Shown: positions 41,873 to 48,755, counted from the stretch's first letter. The stretch is 64,000 bases of DNA from Limoniibacter endophyticus (GCF_014652835.1 NZ_BMZO01000001.1:186001-250000), one strand, 5' to 3'. Notes: generated by a model from the letters alone, not told the origin. Numbers and translations are program-made.

Positions 41873-42201
41873 CCCCAGCAGAAATTGCGGCTGCTGTCGG
41901 CTTCTTCTTGATGGTGTCTGGCGCGCTTTGGGGCATCTGGTGGAAGATCATTGGCGAAGTCAAAGATGCAAAAACGCAATCCGACAACAAAGCGTCCGCT
42001 GCGATTGCAAAGGCCGATTTCGCACTCCTCGAGCTAAATGCGCACAAGCTGCATGTTGCCGAGACATTTGCCACAAAAGCCGGGATGCAGGAACAAACGG
42101 TGCAACTGATGCGCGCCATCGAGGGCGTGGCTAATCGCCTGGATAGCGTTCATGAGCGGCTTGATCGTGTTCTCGACCGGCCTGCGCGTACCCGTTCCTA
42201 A
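41869..42201 (+). CDS. Single-membrane-segment coiled-coil protein, holin candidate
   Basis: One N-terminal membrane helix (IAAAVGFFLMVSGALWGIWW) is followed by a long helix with heptads to the C-terminus (110 aa). It is the best holin-like protein here by position, next to endolysin and spanins, although holins more often have two or three membrane segments. It could instead be an antiholin or a pinholin partner. Confidence 0.5.
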   Translation: MTPAEIAAAVGFFLMVSGALWGIWWKIIGEVKDAKTQSDNKASAAIAKADFALLELNAHKLHVAETFATKAGMQEQTVQLMRAIEGVANRLDSVHERLDRVLDRPARTRS

Positions 42202-42212
42202 AAATAAATCCC

Positions 42213-42252
42213 AAATCGATGTAGCACTTTTTGCTTCTGCCTTGGTCTTCTA
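42213..42252 (+). repeat. 40-bp bipartite repeat, copy B
   Basis: Same element as copy A at 16742-16781, 36 of 40 identical with conserved spacing. Its right part forms the left arm of the late-operon terminator. It stands 42 bp before the metallophosphoesterase start. Confidence 0.6.
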
Positions 42253-42272
42253 CCAGCAGAAGCATTTTTTTT
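42232..42272 (+). terminator. Rho-independent terminator ending the late operon
   Basis: TGCTTCTG and CAGAAGCA pair, with an inner TGGT/ACCA stem around CTTCT, followed by eight T residues. It is the strongest terminator in the window. Confidence 0.88.
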
Positions 42273-42294
42273 GGCTTCAGCTAGAGGAGAGTTC

Positions 42295-43575
42295 ATGACC
42301 ACAAACCAAAGAGTGCCGGAGGGCCGTATCGCGGAAGCCGGCAGACTTTATGTCGAGCATAACAGCATCAGGCGCGTGGCAAAGGCCATGGGTGTTGGAT
42401 ATGCAACGGCTCACAAATACATCCATCGTGCGGCTGAGCGCGGGCTGCTTGGCACAAAGCCGGTTCTGCCAGGCTTCGCTATCAAAAGCGTGGCTAGTAA
42501 GAGCGATGATGGTGCCTGGATCAAGCAGACCAAGGCGCCGGGCGAGGTGTTCGAGCTGCCGGCCGGCCAAATGGTCAAGGGTGTGTCCGCGCTCGTCGAC
42601 GGGCAGGGCAGGGAAGTCGCCAAGTGGATCAAGACGGCCGCCGATGCAGACAACCAGATTGCCGCCATGCAGGCCGCCGTGGATGCATTCAAGGAGGCGA
42701 TTCCGCGCGCTGAGCCGGTTGCCCGCACTCACCGCGCCTCAGTCGACCTGCTCAACTTCTACGCAGTTACCGACGCGCATTTCGGCATGCTGTCATGGCG
42801 TGAGGAAACTGGATCTGATTATGACCTGACCATTGCCGAGAAGCTGCTGACCGATTGGTTTTCTGCGGCAATCGAACTCGCGCCCGCGTCGTACACCGGC
42901 GTTCTGGCACAGATGGGCGATCTGGCACACTACGACGGCATGGAGAGCAAGACGCCGACCAGCGGCCATATCGTCGACTCCGACAGCCGCTTCCAGAAGG
43001 TCGTCCGCGTCATCATCCGCACCTTGCGCCGAATCGTCCGCATGATGCTGGAGAAGCACGAGCGCGTGCACATCATCATGGCCGACGCGAACCATGATCC
43101 GGCCAGCGGCGCTTGGCTGCGCGAGATGTTCGCCGCGTTCTACGACAACGAGCCGCGAGTGACGGTCGATAGCTCGGCCAGTACCTACTACGTCGTCGAG
43201 CACGGCAAGACATCGCTCTTTGTCCACCACGGCCACCGTCGAAACGTTGGCAACGTCGATTCGGTGTTCGCCGGCAAGTTCCGTGAGGTTTACGGCCGGA
43301 CGCAGTTCTCCTACGCCCACATCGGCCATCTGCACTCCGACGAGCTCAAGACGACCAACCTGATGAAGGTCGAACGGCACGAAACGCTGGCGGCGCCAGA
43401 TGCCTACGCTGCAAACGGCGGTTGGCTGTCTGGCCGAAGCGCCAAGGTCATCACCTACTCGTCTAGGCACGGCGAGGTGTCGCGCCTGACGCTGTCGCCA
43501 GAGATGGTCGACGGCTGGTCTGGTCGCGTAGCGGCGAATGACAACGATCCAGCCGAGCGGAGGGCGGCGGCATGA
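42295..43575 (+). CDS. Metallophosphoesterase with N-terminal helix-turn-helix
   Basis: GAGGAG precedes the ATG. Residues ~15-50 form a helix-turn-helix (RLYVEHNSIRRVAKAMGVGYATAHKYI). The rest is a calcineurin-like phosphoesterase with YAVTDAHFG, QMGDLAHYD, MADANHDPASG, VHHGHRR and IGHLHSDE, giving the metal ligands. Such phage enzymes act on DNA ends or nucleotides. The DNA-binding part favours a DNA substrate. AANDN is near the C-terminus. It is the first gene of the post-lysis operon. Confidence 0.82.
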   Translation: MTTNQRVPEGRIAEAGRLYVEHNSIRRVAKAMGVGYATAHKYIHRAAERGLLGTKPVLPGFAIKSVASKSDDGAWIKQTKAPGEVFELPAGQMVKGVSALVDGQGREVAKWIKTAADADNQIAAMQAAVDAFKEAIPRAEPVARTHRASVDLLNFYAVTDAHFGMLSWREETGSDYDLTIAEKLLTDWFSAAIELAPASYTGVLAQMGDLAHYDGMESKTPTSGHIVDSDSRFQKVVRVIIRTLRRIVRMMLEKHERVHIIMADANHDPASGAWLREMFAAFYDNEPRVTVDSSASTYYVVEHGKTSLFVHHGHRRNVGNVDSVFAGKFREVYGRTQFSYAHIGHLHSDELKTTNLMKVERHETLAAPDAYAANGGWLSGRSAKVITYSSRHGEVSRLTLSPEMVDGWSGRVAANDNDPAERRAAA

Positions 43576-43844
43576 AAAAGCACGAAAAGCCGATGCGTGA
43601 TAAACTGAAAATGGTTGGGCGGGTCATCCGCGCAAGTGGGGCGGCCCGCTTTTACCACGATGGCGACGGCGCAGGATTTGTTTGGAGATGGTGGAGCCCT
43701 GTTGCGTGGGTCTTGGCCCCGCTGTCTTTCATTGTCGCGTGCCTCGCAATTGGCATCCCTGACGCATGGCGCGATCGGCACGACTTCGGTTTCGGCATGA
43801 AGCCGTGGTTTATCCAAAACCCGGACCGTCTTTTCTGGGACTAA
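43572..43844 (+). CDS. Small membrane protein, 90 aa
   Basis: The ATG overlaps the phosphoesterase stop. One or two membrane helices lie in the middle (SPVAWVLAPLSFIVACLAIGIPDAW), with a basic N-terminus and an aromatic C-terminus (KPWFIQNPDRLFWD). Unknown role, perhaps membrane-linked exclusion or lysis control. Confidence 0.55.
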   Translation: MKKHEKPMRDKLKMVGRVIRASGAARFYHDGDGAGFVWRWWSPVAWVLAPLSFIVACLAIGIPDAWRDRHDFGFGMKPWFIQNPDRLFWD

Positions 43845-43910
43845 CCACACACCACACCACACCACCGTTGCCCACCAAGCGGCGGTGGCTACCATAGAGG
43901 AGAAGAGAGA

Positions 43911-44135
43911 ATGCAATGGCAACCGATTGAGACTGCGCCGAAGGATGGGACGCCTATACTTACGTATAGCATGGATGCGTATGACGACGGCAGGCCATAC
44001 CCGATGCTGATTGTGGCGTGGGATTTGCCATGGGAATGGACCATCTTTAGCGAGGATGGAACCACGCAATCCGGAACCGATTACGAACCAACCCATTGGA
44101 TGCCACTTCCTGCTGCCCCGACGGGTGCAGCATGA
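43911..44135 (+). CDS. DUF551 family protein
   Basis: MQWQPIETAPKDGTPIL at the start and PTHWMPLPAAP at the end are the two defining ends of DUF551, a short family widespread in phages with no known function. GAGGAGAAG precedes the ATG. A CA-rich leader with a CCACCG/CGGTGG hairpin lies upstream. The stop overlaps the next start. Confidence 0.85.
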   Translation: MQWQPIETAPKDGTPILTYSMDAYDDGRPYPMLIVAWDLPWEWTIFSEDGTTQSGTDYEPTHWMPLPAAPTGAA

Positions 44136-45046
44136 CCAGGAACTGGGATAGCATCGCACGCGCCTATGTCGAATACGACACGGCCGTGATGGAGACGTTT
44201 GGCGAGATGCCGGCGAACGACAACGTGCCTGTTGCTCATCAACAGGCGCGCACCACCACAGCCGAAGAGCGCTTGCTCGATGGGCTATCTGAAGATGTGA
44301 GGAAAGGTAAGTTAACGCCAAACAACGCCAGATTTATCGCTGATCTTTCAATTCCGATCATCCAAGAAGGTCGAGAAAATTTCAACGCGATGATGGATTC
44401 CGTTGGTTTTATGGGTGGACTGACAAATGATCAACTAAAGGCCGCCTTGGCTTATGGTGGTCCGGTCAATCACGGCGATCCTGCTTTTGCAACACGCACC
44501 ACCGAATGGATACAAACGTTCCTTGGGGGTCAGTTCTGGCCCATGGAGCCGCGCGCTGAAGATGTCCACATCGAAGACATCGCGCACGCGCTTTCGATGG
44601 AGTGCCGTTACAACGGCCACTGCATACGTTTCTACAGCGTCGCGGAACATTCGGTGCATCTTGCCGAGTATCTTTATGCGCTGGGATTACCTGCGTCGAC
44701 GTGTCTGTGGGCTCTCCTGCATGATGCGCCGGAAGCTTACATCCGCGACATCGCCCGGCCGGTTAAACCTTACCTGGTTGGCTACAGCGAAGCTGAGGCG
44801 CGTTTGATGTCTGTCATTGCCGAGCGCTTTGGATTGCCAGCAGAGATGCCTGCGATCGTCAAGGAAGTCGACTCTCGCATCATTGGTGACGAGCGCGTGA
44901 ATATGGCTCCTTGCGTTGCGGAGTGGGAAGACACCGGACATGCGCTGGGTATCAAGATCGAGTGCTGGAAGCCGGACGAAGCCAAACGCCGGTTTTTGAA
45001 TTTTTACCGGGTGCTTTCGGGCATGAGCGAGGGGAGGGCTGCATGA
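44132..45046 (+). CDS. HD domain phosphohydrolase (YfbR-like)
   Basis: The ATG overlaps the DUF551 stop (ATGA). The C-terminal ~180 residues have the HD signature FYSVAEHSVHLAEY ... ALLHDAPEAYIRDI, with a metal-binding His and HD pair and a conserved Asp further on. YfbR-type enzymes are 5'-nucleotidases acting on deoxynucleoside monophosphates. With the dNMP kinase at the end of the operon this suggests control of nucleotide pools. An N-terminal ~100-residue extension with PANDN is of unknown role. Confidence 0.82.
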   Translation: MTRNWDSIARAYVEYDTAVMETFGEMPANDNVPVAHQQARTTTAEERLLDGLSEDVRKGKLTPNNARFIADLSIPIIQEGRENFNAMMDSVGFMGGLTNDQLKAALAYGGPVNHGDPAFATRTTEWIQTFLGGQFWPMEPRAEDVHIEDIAHALSMECRYNGHCIRFYSVAEHSVHLAEYLYALGLPASTCLWALLHDAPEAYIRDIARPVKPYLVGYSEAEARLMSVIAERFGLPAEMPAIVKEVDSRIIGDERVNMAPCVAEWEDTGHALGIKIECWKPDEAKRRFLNFYRVLSGMSEGRAA

Positions 45047-45468
45047 ACTACGTATTGTTGAAGCGTGACCTCTTTGAGAATCCAGAGCACAAAGGCTATA
45101 CTGGCATCCGCGATAAGGCGGGTGTCTGGACCGAGGCGGAAATTGAGAATTACCACCGTAAGAACCGGTACGATCCCTCTTTCCGCGACAGCTACGCTTT
45201 ACCCCTAGATCAAGCGCCAGAGTTCACAAACGAGTGCTACCATGACCTATCGCTGGATCATCTGCGTGGGAAGGTGGAGCGTCTGCAAGAGGCGCTGACG
45301 CCGAGTGGCGCAACGAAGGCGGCATACATCGGAGAATTTAGCTTCGACGTCGACGACCGGGACGAGGATGGTGATGAGTGTTCTCGGAATGTTGTCGTGC
45401 CTTGGACGACGGTCAAGGAAATCATGGCGACTATTCGGACGCGGGCCGAGATGAAGGAGGCGGCATGA
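45043..45468 (+). CDS. Phage protein, 141 aa, unknown function
   Basis: Coupled start (ATGA). Acidic and rich in aromatic residues, with a KGYTGIRDKAGVWTEAEIENYH segment and a Cys-bearing acidic stretch (DDRDEDGDECSRN). No known family. It is one link of a tightly coupled chain of genes ending in the kinase. Confidence 0.6.
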   Translation: MNYVLLKRDLFENPEHKGYTGIRDKAGVWTEAEIENYHRKNRYDPSFRDSYALPLDQAPEFTNECYHDLSLDHLRGKVERLQEALTPSGATKAAYIGEFSFDVDDRDEDGDECSRNVVVPWTTVKEIMATIRTRAEMKEAA

Positions 45469-45821
45469 CCAACTTCCACGTAGGCCAGCAGGTCGTTTGC
45501 ATCGATGCTGCTTTCAAGAGTGTCACGATACCGCAAGGGCTGACAGAGGGGCAGATTTACACGCTTCGATGGGTCGGAGAGTTCACGACTTACGTTGATG
45601 GCACGTTCATCGGCGTGCGACTCGAGGGTGTCGAGCGCGGCGTTGATCCGACCTATGGATACGAAGACCCTCCATTCGCCGCGCGACGTTTTCGTCCCCT
45701 GGTAAGCGACCCGATTTCGATCTTCCGGCAGATCGCATTCGATCCCAACTTCAAGGTGAGTGGGCCGGAAGATCCGGGTCGCAAAAAAGAAAAGGTACGC
45801 GAGAAGGAGTGTGTGGAGTGA
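45465..45821 (+). CDS. SH3-like small protein, 118 aa
   Basis: Starts TNFHVGQQVVCIDAAF, a pattern seen in short beta-barrel phage proteins, and continues with strands (IYTLRWVGEFT, FIGVRLEGVERG) and FAARRFRPLV. The C-terminus is highly charged (RKKEKVREKE). An SH3-type barrel is inferred; the function is unknown. Coupled to its neighbours by overlapping start and stop codons. Confidence 0.6.
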   Translation: MTNFHVGQQVVCIDAAFKSVTIPQGLTEGQIYTLRWVGEFTTYVDGTFIGVRLEGVERGVDPTYGYEDPPFAARRFRPLVSDPISIFRQIAFDPNFKVSGPEDPGRKKEKVREKECVE

Positions 45822-46051
45822 GCCGAGCCTATACTGTCCGTGAAATTGATGATCTGCGCAACGCTTGCCGCAACAAGTTTATATGGGGATTTTACAGCGG
45901 CGCCATCGTCGCAGGTATCAGTCGATCCTACAAAGAATCTGAAATGATTAGATCATCAGAAGAGCTGGTGCGCACGCATATGCTGGCTGGGCACACCGCA
46001 ACAGACCTTTTGGCGAGTGAACCGACAAGGAGAGTGTGGAGTGACCAATAA
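45818..46051 (+). CDS. Small helical phage protein, 77 aa
   Basis: GTG start overlapping the preceding stop (GTGA). Two or three helices (TVREIDDLRNACRNKF, ESEMIRSSEELVRTHMLAGH). No family. It fills the gap between coupled genes. Confidence 0.5.
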   Translation: MSRAYTVREIDDLRNACRNKFIWGFYSGAIVAGISRSYKESEMIRSSEELVRTHMLAGHTATDLLASEPTRRVWSDQ

Positions 46052-46208
46052 TCAGAAAGCGGGCGCTGCGCTTGCAATGGCGACAATGGCGTTCGTGGGC
46101 GCTGCGGTTGCGGCAAATGTCTACCCACTGGCATTTGTGGCCGTCGGTGTAGCTGCACTCATTGTCACAGCATTCCATTTCGATCCTTCAGCATTTGAGG
46201 TCTACTAA
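46041..46208 (+). CDS. Two-segment membrane peptide, 55 aa
   Basis: AGGAG precedes the GTG start. Nearly the whole peptide is two membrane helices (AALAMATMAFVGAAVAA and LAFVAVGVAALIVTAF). The size is that of a small holin or antiholin, but it is far from the lysis genes. The stop is followed directly by the kinase start. Confidence 0.55.
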   Translation: MTNNQKAGAALAMATMAFVGAAVAANVYPLAFVAVGVAALIVTAFHFDPSAFEVY

Positions 46209-46738
46209 TGACGCCAGCAAACGATAACTTTCCCCGCGTCATCGCCCTTGCCGGTGCGGCCGGCAGTGGCAAGAGCACTGTGGCTGACCACCTAGTGGAT
46301 CTTCACGGATACACCCGCGTCAAGTTCGCCGGTCCCCTCAAGGACATGTGCCGAGCAATAGGCTTAACTGATGAGCATATTGAGGGCGGGTTAAAAGAAG
46401 TCCCCGCAGATATTCTGCAAGGCAAGTCACCAAGGCAATTCATGCAGGCGCTCGGTACCGAGTTCGGCCGAGACATGATTGGTGAGAACTTCTGGGTTGG
46501 ACTGTGGGAGGCGCGTGCCGCTCAACATGACCGAGTTGTCGTCGATGACTGTCGCTTTCCAAATGAAGCGGCCGCCGTACGCAGGCTTGGCGGCGTCGTG
46601 ATCAAGCTAGAAGGCCGAGGAGGAATTGGATTCGGCCACGCTTCTGAGCGCTTCGACTTCATTGCTGACGCCGTTATTCAGAACGACGGCGGCATAAGGG
46701 ATCTCATAAGCAGCGTTGTTGAGGCGCTGGCGGCATGA
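46208..46738 (+). CDS. Deoxynucleoside monophosphate kinase
   Basis: P-loop GAAGSGKS (16-23), HLVDLHGYTRVKFAGPLKDM, PRQFMQALGTEFGRD and DDCRFPNEAAAVRRLGG match phage dNMP kinases of the T4 gene 1 type. It converts dNMPs to dNDPs for phage DNA synthesis. The N-terminus has TPANDNF. 176 aa. Terminator immediately after. With the HD hydrolase it frames a nucleotide-metabolism operon. Confidence 0.88.
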   Translation: MTPANDNFPRVIALAGAAGSGKSTVADHLVDLHGYTRVKFAGPLKDMCRAIGLTDEHIEGGLKEVPADILQGKSPRQFMQALGTEFGRDMIGENFWVGLWEARAAQHDRVVVDDCRFPNEAAAVRRLGGVVIKLEGRGGIGFGHASERFDFIADAVIQNDGGIRDLISSVVEALAA

Positions 46739-46740
46739 GA

Positions 46741-46762
46741 AAAGGGGCCTCGAGGCCCCTTT
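46741..46762 (+). terminator. Rho-independent terminator, bidirectional
   Basis: A perfect 22-bp palindrome (AAAGGGGCC TCGA GGCCCCTTT core) with A and T tracts on both sides. It serves the kinase operon and possibly the convergent 31-aa gene. Confidence 0.85.
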
Positions 46763-46765
46763 ATA

Positions 46766-46861
46766 TTACTTCTCTTTTTCGTCGCTGGTGATAAAGCAAA
46801 ACTCAAACTCAAGCTGCTTTTCGTCAGGTGTATGCTTCTCTACAGATTTGACGTCGCTCAT
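46766..46861 (-). CDS. 31-aa acidic peptide
   Basis: GAAAGG lies six bases before the ATG on this strand. The peptide begins MSDVKSVEKHTPDEKQLEFE and ends in a Lys/Glu-rich tail. It ends at the bidirectional terminator, which is good placement for a small gene. An inverted repeat GCGAACCT/AGGTTCGC (46864-46871 / 46899-46906) lies just upstream and could control it. Confidence 0.45.
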   Translation of the reverse strand: MSDVKSVEKHTPDEKQLEFEFCFITSDEKEK

Positions 46862-46968
46862 AGGCGAACCTTTCAAGGTTTGTTTTGACAATCCCTGTAG
46901 GTTCGCTATTGCGTAATACAGAGATCGCCTTGCAGGGTGAAATCGACCCGGCTTTTGAGAGCCGAATC

Positions 46969-46997
46969 ATGCCGACGAGTTCGTACCTCGTCGGCAT
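46969..46997. repeat. 11-bp perfect inverted repeat covering a minus-strand start codon
   Basis: ATGCCGACGAG and CTCGTCGGCAT pair around a TTCGTAC loop. On the minus strand the right arm starts with ATG of a 57-codon frame (46824-46997), with AAGAAGG just before it, so the hairpin would hide that start. The frame overlaps the 31-aa gene and I do not list it as a gene. A protein-binding site is the other reading. Confidence 0.55.
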
Positions 46998-47074
46998 ACC
47001 TTCTTCGCCCGAAAGGTGGTTAACGCGCAATCACGCAAACAGTGATTCCGAGATTGTACACAGGCCTCCCCACT

Positions 47075-47404
47075 TTATTTGTTCATGCTCTGATCTATTT
47101 TTAAAACCTCCCCGCAGAAATAGCGTTCTCGATCTCCATCGAGTACTCCGTACATCTCCCGCCCCCGAGAGCTACGGCTACGCCAGAACACCACCGCAGG
47201 CATAGTACCGTCGACGTGCGTAACGCGATCCTCAATTTCAAATCTGTAGGAATCGCGCTCATTATCTACGCGATGCATGCGTGCTAGTGCGTTCATTACG
47301 TGTTGCCTCAGCTTTTCGGAAAATGGCCGATGCGGCGGCCAAGCCGGGGGTTGAACACGTGCTTTACAGACACGCCGGAGCGCTTTTAGGCTGGCCTTGG
47401 ACAT
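47075..47404 (-). CDS. Basic phage protein, 109 aa, near the prophage end
   Basis: The C-terminal 60 residues look like a small beta-barrel (YRFEIEDRVTHVDGTMPAVVFW, GREMYGVLDGDRERYFCGEVLK). The N-terminal ~35 residues are Arg/Lys/Pro-rich. An internal ATG at 47296 with GAGG upstream would give a shorter 73-aa form. It stands alone on this strand near attR, so it may be expressed in the lysogen. Unknown function. Confidence 0.5.
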   Translation of the reverse strand: MSKASLKALRRVCKARVQPPAWPPHRPFSEKLRQHVMNALARMHRVDNERDSYRFEIEDRVTHVDGTMPAVVFWRSRSSRGREMYGVLDGDRERYFCGEVLKIDQSMNK

Positions 47405-47725
47405 GGCGCACCGCCCCCGGCCGATAGGCCTTGGCGATTGCGCCAGCCGCTAGACTGCGCATCCGTTCGCTGAAGCGGGCGCCTCAGCTATGTAAAGTCA
47501 GGGTGTTCAAGCCCGATGTTGCTAAACGATATTCCCACGATCGTTTCAAGCGGCATTATTAAGATGGGGCTAATTAGAGGTTACCGATTTGACGCGTTAC
47601 GGTTGTAAATGTAGTATAAATTTTAGCGGTAGACCATTTTGCATTTAGCCCGCAACCCACTGAATAATAATAGCCGCAATCGTATCCATTTTGTATCTAT
47701 GTTATTGTTATAATTACATAAAGAT
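47405..47725. other. Non-coding prophage edge, A+T-rich toward attR
   Basis: I see no credible gene. The last 190 bases are clearly A+T-rich, as is common beside attachment sites where integrase arms and bending proteins bind. AAACGA/TCGTTT near 47523-47543 forms a short inverted repeat. Confidence 0.5.
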
Positions 47726-47774
47726 CTGACTTTTAATCAGTAGGTCCAGGGTTCGAACCCCTGCGCGCTCACCA
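47726..47774 (+). other. attR: displaced 3' end of a tRNA-Lys(UUU) gene
   Basis: The segment has the anticodon loop CTTTTAA (Lys UUU) within CTGA/TCAG, a perfect T arm CAGGG-TTCGAAC-CCCTG, the 3' acceptor strand CGCGCTC, discriminator A and CCA. The 5' half of the tRNA is absent, so this is the duplicated 3' end left by integration into tRNA-Lys. The intact gene should be at the other prophage end. Confidence 0.85.
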
Positions 47775-47948
47775 TTTAACCCCTTGAAATAATTCACCTA
47801 ATAGACACGCAGGAAAAGCGCGTAAAAGTCGCGTTTTGCAATTTTCGCGTCCATTTTACATTTTCTGTTCCCGCGACGTTCTAATCTGCGACCGTCAGTT
47901 GCGTTACTGCTTAGAGAATCGATGTGCCTTCCAGCATTTTGACAGATG

Positions 47949-48015
47949 CTGACGAAAGAAAGGCAAAGGGTCGAGATCCGATACAAAGGAAGGTGACGAC
48001 ATTCATGCGGGCGGC
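47949..48015 (+). pseudogene. Decayed 3' end of a phage primase-helicase gene outside attR
   Basis: Bases 47971-48015 match the end of the intact primase gene (12147-12191) at 43 of 45 positions; both differences are silent. Upstream, CTGACGAAAGAA at 47949-47960 matches 12112-12123, with a shorter, frame-disrupting interval between. The C-terminal residues RDPIQRKVTTFMRAA are kept, followed by a changed end. It is a remnant of a related phage on the host side of attR. Confidence 0.8.
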
Positions 48016-48141
48016 TTTTTTATCGTAGTTCCTGAAAGAATCGAGCGACAATTTGGCATTTGCTTGATCTGTCTAGCCAGCATACGAGGGTTCGCAACCG
48101 TCGCGAGCCTCCTGTCTTCGAGCCTGGAAATATTTCAAATG

Positions 48142-48246
48142 ATGGACTTGTTCCCCATAATCTTCCTGCCACTCAAAATTCTCGTGTTAGGCGTGGGCAT
48201 GTTCTTCGCCTGTAAATGGCATCACGATCAAGCTAAGAAGAAATAG
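48142..48246 (+). CDS. Small membrane peptide, 34 aa
   Basis: One membrane helix (LFPIIFLPLKILVLGVGMFFAC) and a basic tail (KWHHDQAKKK). Two ATGs stand side by side and the binding site is weak. It is the only protein-like frame in the poorly coding host segment after the prophage. Confidence 0.35.
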   Translation: MDLFPIIFLPLKILVLGVGMFFACKWHHDQAKKK

Positions 48247-48454
48247 CGAATCCAGCGGGTCGTAAGTGATCTGCGGGCCTTTTGTTTCCGCGTGAATTGC
48301 ACATTCGGACCCGCAAGCGACCGGCACGAATACGTGCGCACCATTGCCTGCGCCTCCAGACAATCGGGCATCAAGCTGTCGCCGCATGGTATTAGTTTAA
48401 TCTAAGATAGAAAGAGCTAATCCGCTCTTGCGCGTGCGGCTATGTTCGCCCAAT

Positions 48455-48685
48455 ATGCGGCAAGTGAGTTGGGTTCGGCGGGGAATAAGCGTGATGACCG
48501 CTGGTTGTCAGACCCTTGATGATCTGGACCGCGCAGCTTATCAGCACGCCTGCGTAATCTGGAAAATCCAGCGTGGCACGCCTGCATATGACGAGTGTAT
48601 GTTGCAACAGCAATGCATAGATAATGACAATCTTCAGCGATCCATGGACCGGTCGGCAGAAGAACGTCTTTTGAGAAACCTCTGA
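48455..48685 (+). CDS. Possible small lipoprotein, Cys-rich
   Basis: A short basic N-terminus leads to ISVMTAGCQTLDDLDRAAY, where TAGC resembles a lipobox, but the hydrophobic stretch is weak, so the 5' end may be altered. The C-terminal part has spaced cysteines (HACVIW, DECMLQQQC). Similar small lipoproteins with C-x-many-C spacing exist in Rhizobiales. Start uncertain. Confidence 0.4.
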   Translation: MRQVSWVRRGISVMTAGCQTLDDLDRAAYQHACVIWKIQRGTPAYDECMLQQQCIDNDNLQRSMDRSAEERLLRNL

Positions 48686-48755
48686 TCTGAACCTGCGGCG
48701 TGCACGTCCGATCGTATCGCGTCCGCCTGTGAAATATGCCACGCTCCGCGGATCA

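Larger units (their letters stand above)
1..47774. mobile_element. Siphovirus prophage, right part, integrated at a tRNA-Lys gene
   Basis: The order of replication genes, terminase, portal, protease, capsid, connectors, tail tube, tape measure, tail tip, fibres and lysis genes is that of a temperate siphovirus with an HK97-type head. The right edge is set at the isolated 3' end of a tRNA-Lys gene, after which chromosomal genes begin. No integrase or full-size repressor is visible, so the left end and the intact tRNA must lie outside the window. Open reading frames in the structural and lysis genes look intact, but inducibility cannot be judged from sequence alone. Confidence 0.93.

Noticed and set aside
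42793-43470. Minus-strand frame of 225 codons opposite the metallophosphoesterase
   Set aside because: Covers the catalytic motifs of the real gene and has the Arg/Val/Asp-rich composition of an antisense shadow.
46824-46997. Minus-strand frame starting in the 11-bp hairpin
   Set aside because: Overlaps the better supported 31-aa gene by 38 bases in another frame. Mentioned only with the hairpin.
46885-47205. Plus-strand frame of 106 codons after the kinase terminator
   Set aside because: TTG start without a binding site, opposite a better minus-strand candidate at 47075-47404, and irregular composition.
47798-47986. Minus-strand frame of 62 codons after attR
   Set aside because: Composition is irregular and it runs across the primase fossil on the opposite strand, so it is a chance frame.
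48187-48387. Minus-strand frame of 66 codons in the host gap
   Set aside because: Overlaps the small membrane peptide frame, has no binding site and no recognisable fold. Kept out for lack of support.
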